A stretch of DNA of 5,468 nt. Source: VGRW01 sp041498295. GTDB taxonomy: Bacteria; Myxococcota_A; UBA9160; SZUA-336. Of this stretch, positions 5,324 through 5,468 are shown piece by piece. The stretch lies in assembly GCA_041498295.1 (NCBI GenBank), contig JBGQIB010000227.1, positions 1 to 5,468 on the forward strand, written 5' to 3'. The translations under genes and the position numbers were made by a program. Every line of letters starts with the position of its first letter. Position 1 is the stretch's first letter. The notes beneath the pieces are model-generated. The model saw only the letters and a list, made by a program, of their open reading frames with translations. It was not told the origin of the DNA and made no database searches.

Positions 5324-5329
5324 TCGATC

Positions 5330-5468
5330 ATGAAGTTCACGGGGCTGGTGTGCTGCGCGGCGCTTGCCGCGTGCTCCACGGGTTACAGCCAGGGGGAGAT
5401 GGAGCGGGAGCTCGCGGCCGCGAGGGTCTCGTACGTGTCGAGAGATCTCTCGATCGAGGAGATCGACC
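5330..5468 (+). CDS. Predicted lipoprotein, N-terminal part only
   Basis: The gene starts at ATG 5330 behind AAGGAGGG and runs off the window; 46 residues are visible. The start MKFTGLVCCAALAACSTG is a lipoprotein signal peptide with lipobox LAAC, so Cys15 should be lipidated and the protein anchored in the envelope. The visible mature part is polar and Glu/Arg-rich (QGEMERELAAARVSYVSRDL, 21-40), likely helical at first. I do not recognise a family from this length. Confidence 0.75.
   Translation, partial: MKFTGLVCCAALAACSTGYSQGEMERELAAARVSYVSRDLSIEEID

Noticed and set aside
5273..5329. Rho-independent terminator after the DUF2784 gene
   Set aside because: Only a 4-bp stem (GCCC with GGGC) around the CAGTCA doublet can form, and there is no T-run.
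223..5468. A defence, secretion or mobile system built from the three lipoproteins and the hydrolases
   Set aside because: There is no ATPase, nuclease, transposase, pore or regulator gene, and the families present are common stand-alone proteins.

Overview
The window is high-GC bacterial DNA with every gene on the + strand, packed head to tail. It fits a large-genome, environmental delta-type proteobacterium, Myxococcota or a related phylum such as Candidatus Binatia. This placement is an inference from base composition, GTG/TTG start usage, many short lipoproteins, and the mix of GT1 glycosyltransferase, HIT, VOC, NMO and DUF2784 families. No marker gene settles it. I see no tRNA, rRNA, CRISPR array, insertion sequence or phage gene.

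Layout. 2-226: C-terminal end of a GT1/MGT-type glycosyltransferase. 223-618: small lipoprotein of unknown function, coupled to it by an ATGA overlap. 619-734: non-coding gap with a weak promoter candidate. 735-1448: secreted lipase-like alpha/beta hydrolase with an odd C-terminus, joined by another ATGA overlap to a HIT-family protein (1445-1918). 1929-2319: VOC (glyoxalase-like) gene split by a frameshift. 2316-2990: lipoprotein resembling archaemetzincin but lacking its zinc site, overlapping the VOC stop as GTGA. 3012-3398: second, intact VOC protein. 3493-3930: alpha/beta hydrolase that has lost its central part, including the nucleophile. 3957-4919: nitronate monooxygenase, preceded by a perfect 16-bp palindrome and a six-codon ORF. 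4922-5272: DUF2784 membrane protein. 5330-end: start of another lipoprotein.

The genes do not form a recognisable pathway. They look like a run of stand-alone enzymes and envelope proteins of accessory metabolism: hydrolases, VOC enzymes and a flavin monooxygenase. The main theme is erosion. One VOC gene is frameshifted, one hydrolase has an in-frame internal deletion, one metalloprotease-like lipoprotein lacks its active site, and another hydrolase has a tail that does not look like its family. No convincing new multi-gene system is visible. The best leads are the catalytically empty archaemetzincin-like lipoprotein, the hydrolase remnant that kept its frame, and the palindrome with its micro-ORF in front of the monooxygenase.
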